From Brevifilum sp029548365 (GTDB taxonomy: Bacteria; Chloroflexota; Anaerolineae; Anaerolineales; Anaerolineaceae): a stretch of 64,000 nt of DNA. Under the pieces are notes generated by a model that was given only the letters and a program-made list of their open reading frames with translations, was not told where the DNA came from and searched no databases. Shown here piece after piece: positions 9,190 to 17,157 of the stretch. Each line of letters begins with the position of its first letter. Within the stretch, counting starts at the first letter, position 1. The stretch spans positions 186,001-250,000 of the forward strand of contig DAOSSA010000001.1 of NCBI GenBank assembly GCA_035376985.1, read 5' to 3'. The translations under genes and the position numbers were made by a program.

Positions 9190-10200
9190 TTGGATAATAT
9201 GCAAATACAACACGGATATCTTTTAGGCGTGGATGTTGGATCCAGTAAAACCCATGCATTAATCACGGATTGCTCAGGAAAAGCCCTGGGGTTTGGCGAG
9301 GCAGGCGGTGGAAACCACGAATCTGTTGGGGTAGATGGATTAAAGCATGCCATGGAAAGAGCTATCCAAAGCGCCTTTCAATCGGCGCGGATTCAATCTG
9401 AAGATGTTCTGGCGTTGGGGCTGGGTATCTCGGGATATGACTGGCCATCCGAAGACGAGATCATGGTTGAAGCCATTGAGGCTTTAGAGATTGGATGTCC
9501 GTATCAATACACCAACGATGTTCTGTTGGGGTTAATCGCAGGTTCATCCGAGGGTTGGGGTGTGGTGGTCGTCGCTGGAACCGGCAATAATGTTCGTGGA
9601 CGGAACCAAGCTGGGCAGGTGGGACGCATTACTGGCAACAGCGTTTATTTTGGAGAAATTGGTGGCGGAAGTGAAATCGTATGGTTGACTCAAGTTGCTG
9701 TCACACATGCCTGGACGCAACGGGGCCCAAAGACTGCGCTGACCCAGATGCTGAGCTCATTCACAGAGGCTCCCAACGAATTTGAACTGATCGAAGGCAT
9801 GGCAACTGGGCATTTCCACTTGCCGCCTTTCCTGGCTGAGGAGGTTTTTCGGATTGCGCAGGAAGGCGACCGGGTGGCGCTTGACATCATCAATACATCT
9901 GCCCGTGAATTGGCGCTGAATGTGAATGCTGTCGTCCGCCAACTGGCGCTGCACGATGAAAAATTTGATCTCGTTATGATTGGCAGCATCTTCCAATCCG
10001 GTGAAATCTACCTGAGTCCATTTCGTGAGACCGTATTGTCGTTTGCTCCCCACGCAAACCTGGTTCACTTAACCGTGCCACCTGTTGTCGGATCAGTGTT
10101 ACTGGCTGCTCAAACGATTGGAATTGAACCCGGAACGATCAAGGACACAGTGGTCAGCTCGATTAGTGATTATCCAATTGGCAATGATCAAGAATTCTGA
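9190..10200 (+). CDS. BadF/BadG/BcrA/BcrD-family sugar kinase (N-acetylglucosamine kinase-like)
   Basis: A 336-residue ASKHA-fold kinase. The phosphate-1 motif is GVDVGSSKTHALITD at about 13-27 and the adenosine/phosphate-2 region is VVAGTGNNVRG at about 130-140, as in NAGK-type kinases. It probably phosphorylates an amino sugar or glucoside in the cytoplasm. TTG at 9190 is chosen because GGGAGG ends 6 bases before it; an ATG at 9199 is 15 bases away. It follows the GH4 gene by 24 bases in one operon, which suggests the pair phosphorylates and then cleaves an imported sugar. Confidence 0.8.
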   Translation: MDNMQIQHGYLLGVDVGSSKTHALITDCSGKALGFGEAGGGNHESVGVDGLKHAMERAIQSAFQSARIQSEDVLALGLGISGYDWPSEDEIMVEAIEALEIGCPYQYTNDVLLGLIAGSSEGWGVVVVAGTGNNVRGRNQAGQVGRITGNSVYFGEIGGGSEIVWLTQVAVTHAWTQRGPKTALTQMLSSFTEAPNEFELIEGMATGHFHLPPFLAEEVFRIAQEGDRVALDIINTSARELALNVNAVVRQLALHDEKFDLVMIGSIFQSGEIYLSPFRETVLSFAPHANLVHLTVPPVVGSVLLAAQTIGIEPGTIKDTVVSSISDYPIGNDQEF

Positions 10201-10235
10201 AGTCGAAATACTGATTAATCCATAACATCTTTCAA

Positions 10236-10263
10236 TTGACAATAATTAAAACAATGTTACGAT
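10236..10263 (+). promoter_or_regulatory. Sigma70-type promoter for the DegT aminotransferase gene
   Basis: TTGACA (10236-10241), a 16-base spacer and TACGAT (10258-10263). It lies 40 bases before the start codon, so the aminotransferase gene need not depend on the upstream GH4 operon. Confidence 0.6.
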
Positions 10264-10303
10264 AAATAATCGATAGCCATTTTTTACAACAAGGAGTGAG
10301 TAA

Positions 10304-11602
10304 ATGCCTGATTTAGCATTGCTAGGCGGTCAACCGGTTCGAACAGAACCTTACCCACGGTGGCCGGTCTTTGATGACGCAGAGGTCCAATCAATTACAA
10401 AAACGGTGTTGTCAGGGCGCTGGGGAGGTTCGCCTTTTCCAGGGCCGAACACAGTTGAATTTTCAGAGAAATTCTCCAAGTTGATGGGCGGGGGAATTGC
10501 TATACCCATGATTAATGGAACCATCACCATGGAGGTGGCATTGCGAGCTGCTGGGATTGGTTGGGGCGATGAAGTCATTGTGCCAGCTTACACCTTCCAG
10601 GCTACCGCAGCCGCGCCCATGGTAGCCGGTGCGATTCCGGTGATTGTCGATATCAGTCCGGATAATTACTGCATTGATCCCCAGGAAGTTGAACGCGCAA
10701 TCACCCCAAAAACGAAAGCCATTATCCCAGTTCACATTGCTGCTCGAATGACTGACATGGATGCACTCATGGATATTGCAAAGGCGCATAATTTAATCGT
10801 CATCGAAGATGCTGCCCACTCCCATGGTGCTTGTTGGCGAGATATGTGTTCTGGAACAATTGGCGATTTCGGTTCCTTCAGTTTGCATTCCGCAAAAATC
10901 ATCACAACCGGTGAGGGTGGTGTTCTGCTCTGCAAAGACAAAAATATGGCTGAGCGGGTTGCCAGTCTTATTGATTGTGGACGCCCCAAAGATGCCAATA
11001 AGCAAAATTTCACCATGGGTGAAAACTACCGCTGGTCAGAATTACATGCTGCCCTGGGCCTGGTAGCATTAGAGCGTTTCCCATCGCAGATGGACCAACG
11101 GGAAGAAATGGCAGATTATTTGGAAGAATCCCTGAATGGCTTTCCCGGAATTCGCTTTTTAGAACGTGACCCCAGGCTTACCCGTCGCAGTCATTACCGC
11201 TATATCATCAAAATTGACCCGGAGTATTTTGGCTGTAACAATGCCACTTTCTGCTATGTGTTGATTGCTGAAGGTCTGCCCGTTGATACGGGTTATCCTC
11301 CCATGCATCGGTATGATCTTTTCCAACCTCAGCTATCTAAGCTGCCCGTTCCCGCAGCATTCCCTGAATGTTTCGATTTTGATGCAATGTCTTTCCCAGT
11401 CGCAGAAACCGCAGCTGAAAAAGAAGCGGTCTGGATGGGTGAAGCGATCTTCAGGGCTGGAAAGCAAGGCATTGATGACCTTGTGAACGGATTACGAAAA
11501 CTGCAGCAAAACCGGGATAAATTACCGCAAATTGCTGTAGAATTCGCAGAGAAAATTGATGCCTACAATCTGCCGATCCAGTTTCTTAAGAAAAAGGTCT
11601 AG
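10304..11602 (+). CDS. DegT/DnrJ/EryC1/StrS-family PLP aminotransferase
   Basis: A 432-residue fold-type I enzyme. It starts with GGQPVR and a WP(V/I)F block as in the AHBA-synthase-like and scyllo-inosose aminotransferase subgroups. The PLP aspartate is in EDAAHSHG (about 168-175), and the Schiff-base lysine in FSLHSAKIITTGEGG (about 189-203). It transfers an amino group, usually from Glu or Gln, to a keto sugar or keto inositol. Length is normal. SD AAGGAGTGAGTAAATG is strong. Neighbours do not show an antibiotic or LPS cluster, so a role in amino-sugar or inositol metabolism is only inferred. Confidence 0.85.
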   Translation: MPDLALLGGQPVRTEPYPRWPVFDDAEVQSITKTVLSGRWGGSPFPGPNTVEFSEKFSKLMGGGIAIPMINGTITMEVALRAAGIGWGDEVIVPAYTFQATAAAPMVAGAIPVIVDISPDNYCIDPQEVERAITPKTKAIIPVHIAARMTDMDALMDIAKAHNLIVIEDAAHSHGACWRDMCSGTIGDFGSFSLHSAKIITTGEGGVLLCKDKNMAERVASLIDCGRPKDANKQNFTMGENYRWSELHAALGLVALERFPSQMDQREEMADYLEESLNGFPGIRFLERDPRLTRRSHYRYIIKIDPEYFGCNNATFCYVLIAEGLPVDTGYPPMHRYDLFQPQLSKLPVPAAFPECFDFDAMSFPVAETAAEKEAVWMGEAIFRAGKQGIDDLVNGLRKLQQNRDKLPQIAVEFAEKIDAYNLPIQFLKKKV

Positions 11603-11655
11603 CTTTAATACAGCGAGTCAATAGCGGAAAATTTAATATTGGCTACTGGTCAGCC

Positions 11656-13341
11656 TTACCAGCCCAGGGCGCATCCGTCCTTGCGAGGATCGCTCCCTGC
11701 AATCAACACGCCGCTGTCAAAGTTCCTTTGAATCACCTGACCGCCACCAAATATCTGGCGCTGTCGCCCGCTGACAGGTGAAATGCGGTGTCCCAATTTT
11801 CTCAGGGCTGCCAGTGTGTCAAAATCAAACCCTTTTTCAATAAAAACTTCTCCACCGGGGTCATCAGCACCCACGCCGCCACCATCGTTGATGTTCAGGC
11901 AAAACCGGGGTGTATCTAAAGCTTGCTGGGGGTTGTGGTGTAAATCGACAAGATTGGATAGAACCTGGAGATGGCCTTGTGGTTGCATAAATCCACCCAT
12001 TACACCGAAACTTGCCAGTAACTCCCCATCTTTTGTGAGCATTCCTGGAATAATGGTGTGATATGGTCTTTTTCCGCCCAGCAATGCGTTCGGATGGTGG
12101 GGATCAAGCTCAAATAATGCGGCACGGTTTTGCAACATCACACCCGTTCCCGGAACGACCAGTCCTGTGCCACCGCCAAAGTACAGGCTGTTGATCAGGG
12201 AGCAGCCATTTCCTTCTCCGTCAATGACGCTGAGGTAAACCGTATCTCCACCCGAAGGCGTGATTTTTACAGGCAGGTTTTTGATCGCCTGTTCTGTCCG
12301 GATTGAAGCGACCTGCTTTTGCATGTAGTCCTCTGAAAAGAGATTTTCGTAAGGAATACCCACAAAATGGGGGTCAGCAACCCATCTCAACGCCTCAAGA
12401 AAGCCCAGTCGCATGCACTCGATCAGTGTATGTGTCCGTTCGATCTCGTTCATTGATGACAGGTTGAATTCATTGGCAATTTTCGTAGCCATAATCGCAG
12501 CTAGCCCCTGACCGTTAGGCGGGCATTCATACAGGCGAACGCCTCGATAATCTGCGTGGATGGGTTCAATCCATTCTGCTTTAAAACCTGAAAAATCGGA
12601 GGGCTCAAGCCAACCGTCATATAATTTGATGTGGTCGCAAGCTTTGTGAACAAAATCACCCTCGTAAATAAAATCTCGACCCTCAGAAGCGATTTGCATC
12701 ATCGTTTCGCCCAGGCTTGTCAGTATCATCATCTCACCGACCCTGGGTGCTCGCCCATCAATCAAGAATTCATTGCCACTGGGTTGTGACAGGCCAGGAT
12801 GTTGAAGGTGTTTTGGCTGAGCCGGATCATTGTTAATTCTCAACAATCGGTCAACCATCAGGGGCCAGCCTGAGCCAATCAGCTCGGTGACTGGAAACCC
12901 CTCTATGGCATACTTGATCGCCGGCGCTAATGCGTCAGCCAGCGACAGACGTCCAAAGCGCTGCACCAATGCATCCCACGCGGCAACGGTTCCCGGTACA
13001 CTGACTGCATGACCGGTAAAGTGGGGATGTCGTGCGTATCCAGAGGATTTTAATTCCTCAAGGTTTGCTGATTGGGCTGTAGGTCCACTGCCATTGAGCG
13101 CTGAGACTGTCTTGGTGGAGGCATCCCAGTATAAAACAAAACAATCACCGCCAATCCCGGTGGAAAATGGCTCCACGACAGCTAACATCGCCGCGATAGC
13201 CACAGCAGCATCGGCTGCTGTGCCGCCTGCGCGCAAAACATCCAAACCAGCTAAAGATGCCAGCGGTTGGCTGGAGGCTACCATCCCATTGTGGGCGATA
13301 ACATTGCTGCGTCTCGATCGAAATTCATAATCAAATTGCAC
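11656..13341 (-). CDS. ggt: Gamma-glutamyltranspeptidase family protein
   Basis: A 561-residue Ntn-hydrolase precursor. The GTG at 13341 is chosen as start: AAGGAG lies 6 bases before it, whereas the longer frame back to 13476 adds 45 residues with no family similarity. The N-terminal GMVASSQPLAS and LDVLRAGGTAADAAVA blocks are the family signature. The nucleophile is the Thr in GGDTVYLSVID, in the YwrD-like pattern, at the head of the small subunit after self-cleavage. There is no signal peptide with this start, so a cytoplasmic location is likely. An inverted repeat ATAATG/CATTAT (13363-13379) lies just upstream and could be an operator. Confidence 0.85.
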   Translation of the reverse strand: MQFDYEFRSRRSNVIAHNGMVASSQPLASLAGLDVLRAGGTAADAAVAIAAMLAVVEPFSTGIGGDCFVLYWDASTKTVSALNGSGPTAQSANLEELKSSGYARHPHFTGHAVSVPGTVAAWDALVQRFGRLSLADALAPAIKYAIEGFPVTELIGSGWPLMVDRLLRINNDPAQPKHLQHPGLSQPSGNEFLIDGRAPRVGEMMILTSLGETMMQIASEGRDFIYEGDFVHKACDHIKLYDGWLEPSDFSGFKAEWIEPIHADYRGVRLYECPPNGQGLAAIMATKIANEFNLSSMNEIERTHTLIECMRLGFLEALRWVADPHFVGIPYENLFSEDYMQKQVASIRTEQAIKNLPVKITPSGGDTVYLSVIDGEGNGCSLINSLYFGGGTGLVVPGTGVMLQNRAALFELDPHHPNALLGGKRPYHTIIPGMLTKDGELLASFGVMGGFMQPQGHLQVLSNLVDLHHNPQQALDTPRFCLNINDGGGVGADDPGGEVFIEKGFDFDTLAALRKLGHRISPVSGRQRQIFGGGQVIQRNFDSGVLIAGSDPRKDGCALGW

Positions 13342-13468
13342 TGAAAACTCCTTAAGCATAATATAATGGAATTCATTATCAAGGTGCATTGCACCTACCA
13401 GGGCAAGTTTACCATAACGCAATAAACCTCCAGGCAAAAATATCCAATGCCACAGCCCAGAAAACAAA

Positions 13469-13502
13469 ATATCCATTGCCCAATATTTTGAGCAATGGAT
13501 AT
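13469..13502 (-). terminator. Terminator of the PadR/DUF5320 operon
   Basis: A perfect 11-bp stem (ATATCCATTGC with GCAATGGATAT) around a 12-base loop. On the minus strand it is followed by ATTTTGTTTT, so it fits a rho-independent terminator downstream of the DUF5320 gene. Confidence 0.75.
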
Positions 13503-13539
13503 CTCCCTGATTTGACCAATGTCACGTTGGTGGGTTTTC

Positions 13540-13791
13540 TTACTCTTCTTCTTTGCTTTTACCAATCATCTGGTTGATTGCATCAAGGCGCCTTTCAAGA
13601 AAGCGCTTTTCTGCTTCAAGATCAGGATTTACGTCAATATTTCGAGCATTGAACCAGCGGTATCCACGCCCACCACCGCGTCTTCCACGTCGGAAGAAAA
13701 ATAAACCGCGTTCGTCACCTTCAGCACATGGTCCAAGTCTGCGACCAAATGGCCCACGTCCTTCAGGTCCAGTTCCATCAAATCCAGGCAT
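13540..13791 (-). CDS. DUF5320 family small protein
   Basis: An 83-residue protein beginning MPGFDGTGP(E)GRGPFGRR, the hallmark of DUF5320, a family found beside NifX-like and MinD-type ATPase genes in anaerobes. The middle is Gly/Arg/Phe-rich with one Cys (LGPCAEGD); the C-terminus (ERRLDAINQMIGKSKEEE) is a short coiled coil. The ATG at 13791 follows AAAGGAG by 8 bases; the longer frame to 13809 lacks an SD. It is the second gene of the padR operon, 32 bases downstream of padR. Function is unknown; metal or Fe-S handling is suggested by the neighbours only. Confidence 0.8.
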   Translation of the reverse strand: MPGFDGTGPEGRGPFGRRLGPCAEGDERGLFFFRRGRRGGGRGYRWFNARNIDVNPDLEAEKRFLERRLDAINQMIGKSKEEE

Positions 13792-13823
13792 TTTAAATAC
13801 TCCTTTCACAAAATATCAAATTG

Positions 13824-14255
13824 TCATTCCTGAGGTTTTGATAAATCAAACAAATCTAACATCGTCTCTATCCGTTGGGCAGTATCTCTCAATGAAGTGG
13901 CAGCTCGTTCTAAAGCCATACGCCCTTCTGGGGTGATGGTATACACCCGTTTGGGCGGACCTTGAGTCGTATCTGTATCCCATTCAGATTGAACCAAACC
14001 GAGATCCTCATAATCTCGCAAAATACGATAGATCATGCTCGGATTGATTTCGGTTAATCCGATTCCAGCAAGTTTTTCCAGCAAGCCGTAGCCGTGTAAA
14101 CCATCCTGATTTAAAAAAATTAATAAGGCTGGTTCGACCAGGCGGATGTCCATTAATGAATAATCTCCCACCCAGCGTCGCCCTCTTCCAAGTCCTCTAC
14201 CACGACCTCGACCACTAAATCCGGTAAAGTCATTGCTTCCGTTCTCTTTCATCAT
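13824..14255 (-). CDS. PadR-family transcriptional regulator
   Basis: A 143-residue regulator. An unusual Gly/Arg repeat tail (GRGRGRGLGRGRR, about 15-27) precedes a PadR winged helix with LLIFL...GYGLLEKL...INPSMIYRILRDYEDLGLV (helices 2-4 shown in pieces) and the wing GPPKRVYTITPEG. PadR proteins repress by binding AT-rich palindromes. The predicted promoter of this gene overlaps the palindrome TAGTATACTA (14281-14290), which suits autorepression and shared control with the divergent nifX-like operon. The Gly/Arg N-terminus echoes the DUF5320 N-terminal composition and is odd for a DNA-binding repressor. Confidence 0.85.
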   Translation of the reverse strand: MMKENGSNDFTGFSGRGRGRGLGRGRRWVGDYSLMDIRLVEPALLIFLNQDGLHGYGLLEKLAGIGLTEINPSMIYRILRDYEDLGLVQSEWDTDTTQGPPKRVYTITPEGRMALERAATSLRDTAQRIETMLDLFDLSKPQE

Positions 14256-14276
14256 TGCATGGATCCTTTCGTCTAT

Positions 14277-14305
14277 ATATTAGTATACTATATACAAATT
14301 GTCAA
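14277..14305 (-). promoter_or_regulatory. padR promoter with embedded palindromic operator
   Basis: On the minus strand TTGACA (14305-14300), a 17-base spacer and TAATAT (14282-14277) form a near-consensus sigma70 promoter. The perfect palindrome TAGTATACTA (14281-14290) lies between and over these boxes, in an alternating A/T context typical of PadR sites. The divergent operon starts 58 bases further on. Confidence 0.7.
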
Positions 14306-14347
14306 TAGTATGGCATAATTATAACCAACAACAAAAGGAGAAAAAAT

Positions 14348-14683
14348 ATGATCATCATTATTACTAGTCAGACTAAAGATTTAGATAGCCAACCCAATCC
14401 GCAATTTGGACGCACGCCCTACTTCATCAAATATGATCTTGAGAGTGATGAATGGGAAGCTCTGGAAAACCCGGCACAAAAAGAACCTGGTGGAGCTGGT
14501 ATCGCTGCAGCGCAATTCGTGATTGATAACAATGCTAAGGCTGTTGTCTCCGGAAGGTTCGGACCCAACGCCCATGATGTTCTTAGAACTGCTGGCGTTG
14601 AATTGTTGACTTTTGATGCAAATTGCACATCGATCAAACAGGTTATTAAATCTTATAAAGAAGGATCCCTGACAAAAGGATAA
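14348..14683 (+). CDS. NifX/NifB C-terminal-like Fe-Mo-cofactor-binding domain protein
   Basis: A 111-residue single domain of the dinitrogenase iron-molybdenum cofactor family (RNase H-like, MTH1175 type). It has the SQTKDLDSQPNPQFGRTPYF start, the GGAGIAAAQFV helix (about 48-58) and AVVSGRFGPNAHDVL (about 64-78). In non-diazotrophs these proteins accompany MinD-type ATPases and are thought to carry or sense metal clusters. SD AAAAGGAG ends 8 bases before ATG. It leads a four-gene operon; the next start is only 5 bases after its stop. No nif genes are present. Confidence 0.85.
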   Translation: MIIIITSQTKDLDSQPNPQFGRTPYFIKYDLESDEWEALENPAQKEPGGAGIAAAQFVIDNNAKAVVSGRFGPNAHDVLRTAGVELLTFDANCTSIKQVIKSYKEGSLTKG

Positions 14684-14688
14684 AGCTA

Positions 14689-15558
14689 ATGAAAATTGCC
14701 ATCGCCAGTGGTAAGGGTGGGACCGGAAAAACAATGATTGCCACCAGTTTGGCAGCATCACTAGCACCAAATTATAAAGTTCATCTTGTCGATTGTGATG
14801 TTGAAGCTCCAAATACGCATCTGTTTTTAAAACCAGAGGTTTTTTTATCGTCTTCAGCTGTGGTGAACATACCCCAAATCGACCCTGATATCTGCAATTT
14901 ATGCGGAGTTTGTGTTGAGGTGTGCCAGTTCCATGCCCTGGCTATGATTGCGGAACAAATCCTGGTTTTTTCACAACTCTGTCACGGATGTGGTGGCTGT
15001 ACACTTGCCTGTCCAATGAAAGCAATTTCAGAGTTTCCACAGGAGGTTGGTAAGCTTAACCAAGGAAAAGCTGAAGCATGCATCAAGAACGATTTTGGCG
15101 TCATGACCATTAGCGAAGCCATGCCAACGCCCATCATTTATCAATTGAAAGCCTTGGAAAGTGAGCCGTCCGATGTCACCCTGCTTGATGCTCCGCCAGG
15201 GGCCTCATGTGCGGTTGTGGCGACTATTTATGATGTTGATTATGTCTTGCTGGTCACCGAATCGACCCCCTTTGGTTTGCATGACCTCGAAAAAGCACTC
15301 GGGATTGTCTCCAAAACAGGTTCGCCAGCCGGGATAATCATTAATCGTGACGGAATTGGCGACGGTCAGGTTGAGGCATACCTTGCCCAAACTCCCTATC
15401 CAATATTGATGAAAATTCCCTATCATGTGAAAATTGCTGAAGGCTTAGGATCAGGAAAGCTATTGGTGGATATCTTTCCGTCATTACGCGTTGATTTTCT
15501 CAATCTTTTTAAACAGATTTCAGAAGCAATTCCTACTTGCAAAGGTGAACCATGTTGA
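14689..15558 (+). CDS. MinD-superfamily P-loop ATPase with inserted ferredoxin domain (first copy)
   Basis: A 289-residue protein. The deviant Walker A GKGGTGKT at 8-15 and the DCDVEAPN switch near 43-50 are those of the MinD/Mrp/NBP35 ATPases. Two 4Fe-4S motifs are inserted at about 63-115: CNLCGVCVEVC and CHGCGGCTLAC followed by P. This is the COG1149 architecture. It is thought to act with NifX-like and MIP18 proteins in Fe-S or metal cofactor handling, but no member has a firm biochemical role that I can name. It overlaps the next gene by 7 bases. Confidence 0.9.
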   Translation: MKIAIASGKGGTGKTMIATSLAASLAPNYKVHLVDCDVEAPNTHLFLKPEVFLSSSAVVNIPQIDPDICNLCGVCVEVCQFHALAMIAEQILVFSQLCHGCGGCTLACPMKAISEFPQEVGKLNQGKAEACIKNDFGVMTISEAMPTPIIYQLKALESEPSDVTLLDAPPGASCAVVATIYDVDYVLLVTESTPFGLHDLEKALGIVSKTGSPAGIIINRDGIGDGQVEAYLAQTPYPILMKIPYHVKIAEGLGSGKLLVDIFPSLRVDFLNLFKQISEAIPTCKGEPC

Positions 15559-16481
15559 ATCAGACGAAACCGTTACGACAATTGGTGATCTTAAGCGGAA
15601 AAGGTGGCACGGGTAAAACCAGTGTCGCAGCTGGTTTAATGCACCTCTCAGCTTTATCAACCAACCCGGGTGTATTCGCTGACGCCGACGTCGATGCAGC
15701 CAATCTGGCGCTGGTTACAGAAGCAGTTCCCCTGGAAACACATGCTTATTGGGGCAGTCAATCCGCAGAAATAAACACCAAATTGTGTGATCGTTGCGAT
15801 CTATGTTTCCAAATTTGTCGATTCAATGCGATTCACAAACCGGAAAATCTCCAACAGAATTACAACGTAATTGATCTCTTATGTGAGGGCTGCGCAGCAT
15901 GTGCATACATGTGTCCCCAATCTGCCATAGACATGTCAAAGCAACAGGATGGCGAATGGTTTCACTCTCGTACACCCTACGGTCATCTTTTTCATGCAGA
16001 ATTATTTCCAGGGGCAGAAAATACTGGCAAACTGGTCACTACGGTCAAACAATTTGCAAAATTGTTTGCTGAAGACCACAACCTGGGGCTGATGATCATT
16101 GATGGCCCTCCTGGAATAGGTTGTCCTGTTATTTCAGCCAGTGGCGGCGCTGACCTGGCTCTGCTAGTGGCAGAACCTGGAGTGTCTGGACTACATGACC
16201 TCGAGAGGATTATCCAAACCCTTGATCATTTTAATGTTCCCAGAGTTGTCTGCATTAATAAAGCAGATATTTACCCCACAGGAACCGCCGACATTGCAGA
16301 ATTGACCGAATCACTGGGGTTGGCCACGGTTGGGATGATACCTTATGACCCGTCAATATCTGAGTCGATCATTCATGGTCAACCGATAACGAAATTCTGT
16401 CCCCAAAGCCCTTCAGCCCTAGCGATTAAAGACATTTGGAGCAAGCTTGAAGGAATATTATTTACCCAGGATTCGAAATGA
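15552..16481 (+). CDS. MinD-superfamily P-loop ATPase with inserted ferredoxin domain (second copy)
   Basis: A 309-residue paralogue of the preceding gene. It has Walker A GKGGTGKT at about 16-23, DADVDAANLAL near 43-53, and two cluster motifs CDRCDLCFQIC and CEGCAACAYMC near 79-121. The two copies usually occur as a tandem pair and may form a heterodimer. The start ATG overlaps the first copy by 7 bases and its stop overlaps the MIP18 gene by 4 (ATGA), so the set is translationally coupled. Confidence 0.9.
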   Translation: MLNQTKPLRQLVILSGKGGTGKTSVAAGLMHLSALSTNPGVFADADVDAANLALVTEAVPLETHAYWGSQSAEINTKLCDRCDLCFQICRFNAIHKPENLQQNYNVIDLLCEGCAACAYMCPQSAIDMSKQQDGEWFHSRTPYGHLFHAELFPGAENTGKLVTTVKQFAKLFAEDHNLGLMIIDGPPGIGCPVISASGGADLALLVAEPGVSGLHDLERIIQTLDHFNVPRVVCINKADIYPTGTADIAELTESLGLATVGMIPYDPSISESIIHGQPITKFCPQSPSALAIKDIWSKLEGILFTQDSK

Positions 16482-16804
16482 TGTGTGCTATTGAGAAAAT
16501 TAAAGATGATGTTATCGCTGCCTTAAAAGAGGTAATTGATCCGGAAACCGGAGTAGATGTCGTTCGGATGCGGCTTGTGCTCGATTTGAATATCCACGAG
16601 GATGGGACTGCATCGTATATCTTCCGTCCGTCATCGCCCTTGTGCCCGATTGCTTTGACCCTGGTTATTTCAATCATTGAGGCGGTTAAAACTGTGGATG
16701 GTGTCATGGATCAGAAAGTTACCGTTGTTGACTATGTGGGTGCAGAAGAATTAAATAAAATTTTGCATTCATTGCCGCTTTCAAAACCCAGGACCATTGA
16801 GTAA
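16478..16804 (+). CDS. MIP18/DUF59 family Fe-S assembly protein
   Basis: A 108-residue DUF59 domain. The ALKEVIDPETGVDVVRMRLV block (about 13-32) is the family signature, where V-D-P-E-x-G-x-x-I/V is conserved, and a single Cys lies in SSPLCPIA (about 52), the position that carries the reactive cysteine in SufT/PaaD-like proteins. These proteins assist Fe-S cluster assembly. It ends the operon and overlaps the second ATPase by 4 bases. Confidence 0.85.
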   Translation: MMCAIEKIKDDVIAALKEVIDPETGVDVVRMRLVLDLNIHEDGTASYIFRPSSPLCPIALTLVISIIEAVKTVDGVMDQKVTVVDYVGAEELNKILHSLPLSKPRTIE

Positions 16805-16861
16805 ATAAGAAGCGTAGACCGAGGTTTTTGAAAATTGGTTAGTTCTTCATTCGGCGTCATA

Positions 16862-16976
16862 TGTAGGGGCGGATCACTGTATCCGCCCAGCCCGTCAGTG
16901 ATCCATGGGCAGGGCAACCACAGCTCAATACCCTTGCAGGGCACAGGGGATGCTACGCGAAGGGTTACCTCTACAA
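16862..16976. repeat. Non-coding inverted-repeat element (MITE-like)
   Basis: About 115 bases bounded by imperfect inverted ends (TGTAGGGGC... and ...GGTTACCTCTACA). Inside are GGGCGGAT/ATCCGCCC and GGGCAGGGCAACC/GGGTTACC, giving several nested hairpins. It has no coding frame. The form matches short dispersed repeats of many bacterial genomes; only one copy is in this window. The remainder of the 353-base gap holds a promoter near its end. Confidence 0.55.
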
Positions 16977-17081
16977 ATTAATATAACATTCTAAATTATA
17001 GTAAGTGATAAAATTTCTTATGGTCATTCATAAACCAATAATTAAATACCACTCGTTTTTCAACACTCTCTATACCTCCCT

Positions 17082-17110
17082 TTGACGAATACCCATCAAA
17101 AGGTTATAAT
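17082..17110 (+). promoter_or_regulatory. Sigma70 promoter for the peroxiredoxin gene
   Basis: TTGACG (17082-17087), a 17-base spacer and a perfect TATAAT (17105-17110). Transcription would begin about 40 bases before the first start codon. Confidence 0.8.
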
Positions 17111-17157
17111 GAGAAAAGTTAATTATGATTGCGCCAAACTAAAACTAAGGAGGATAA

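Noticed and set aside
13342..13476. 45-residue N-terminal extension of the gamma-glutamyltranspeptidase
   Set aside because: It has no SD and no family similarity; GTG at 13341 has an ideal AAGGAG.
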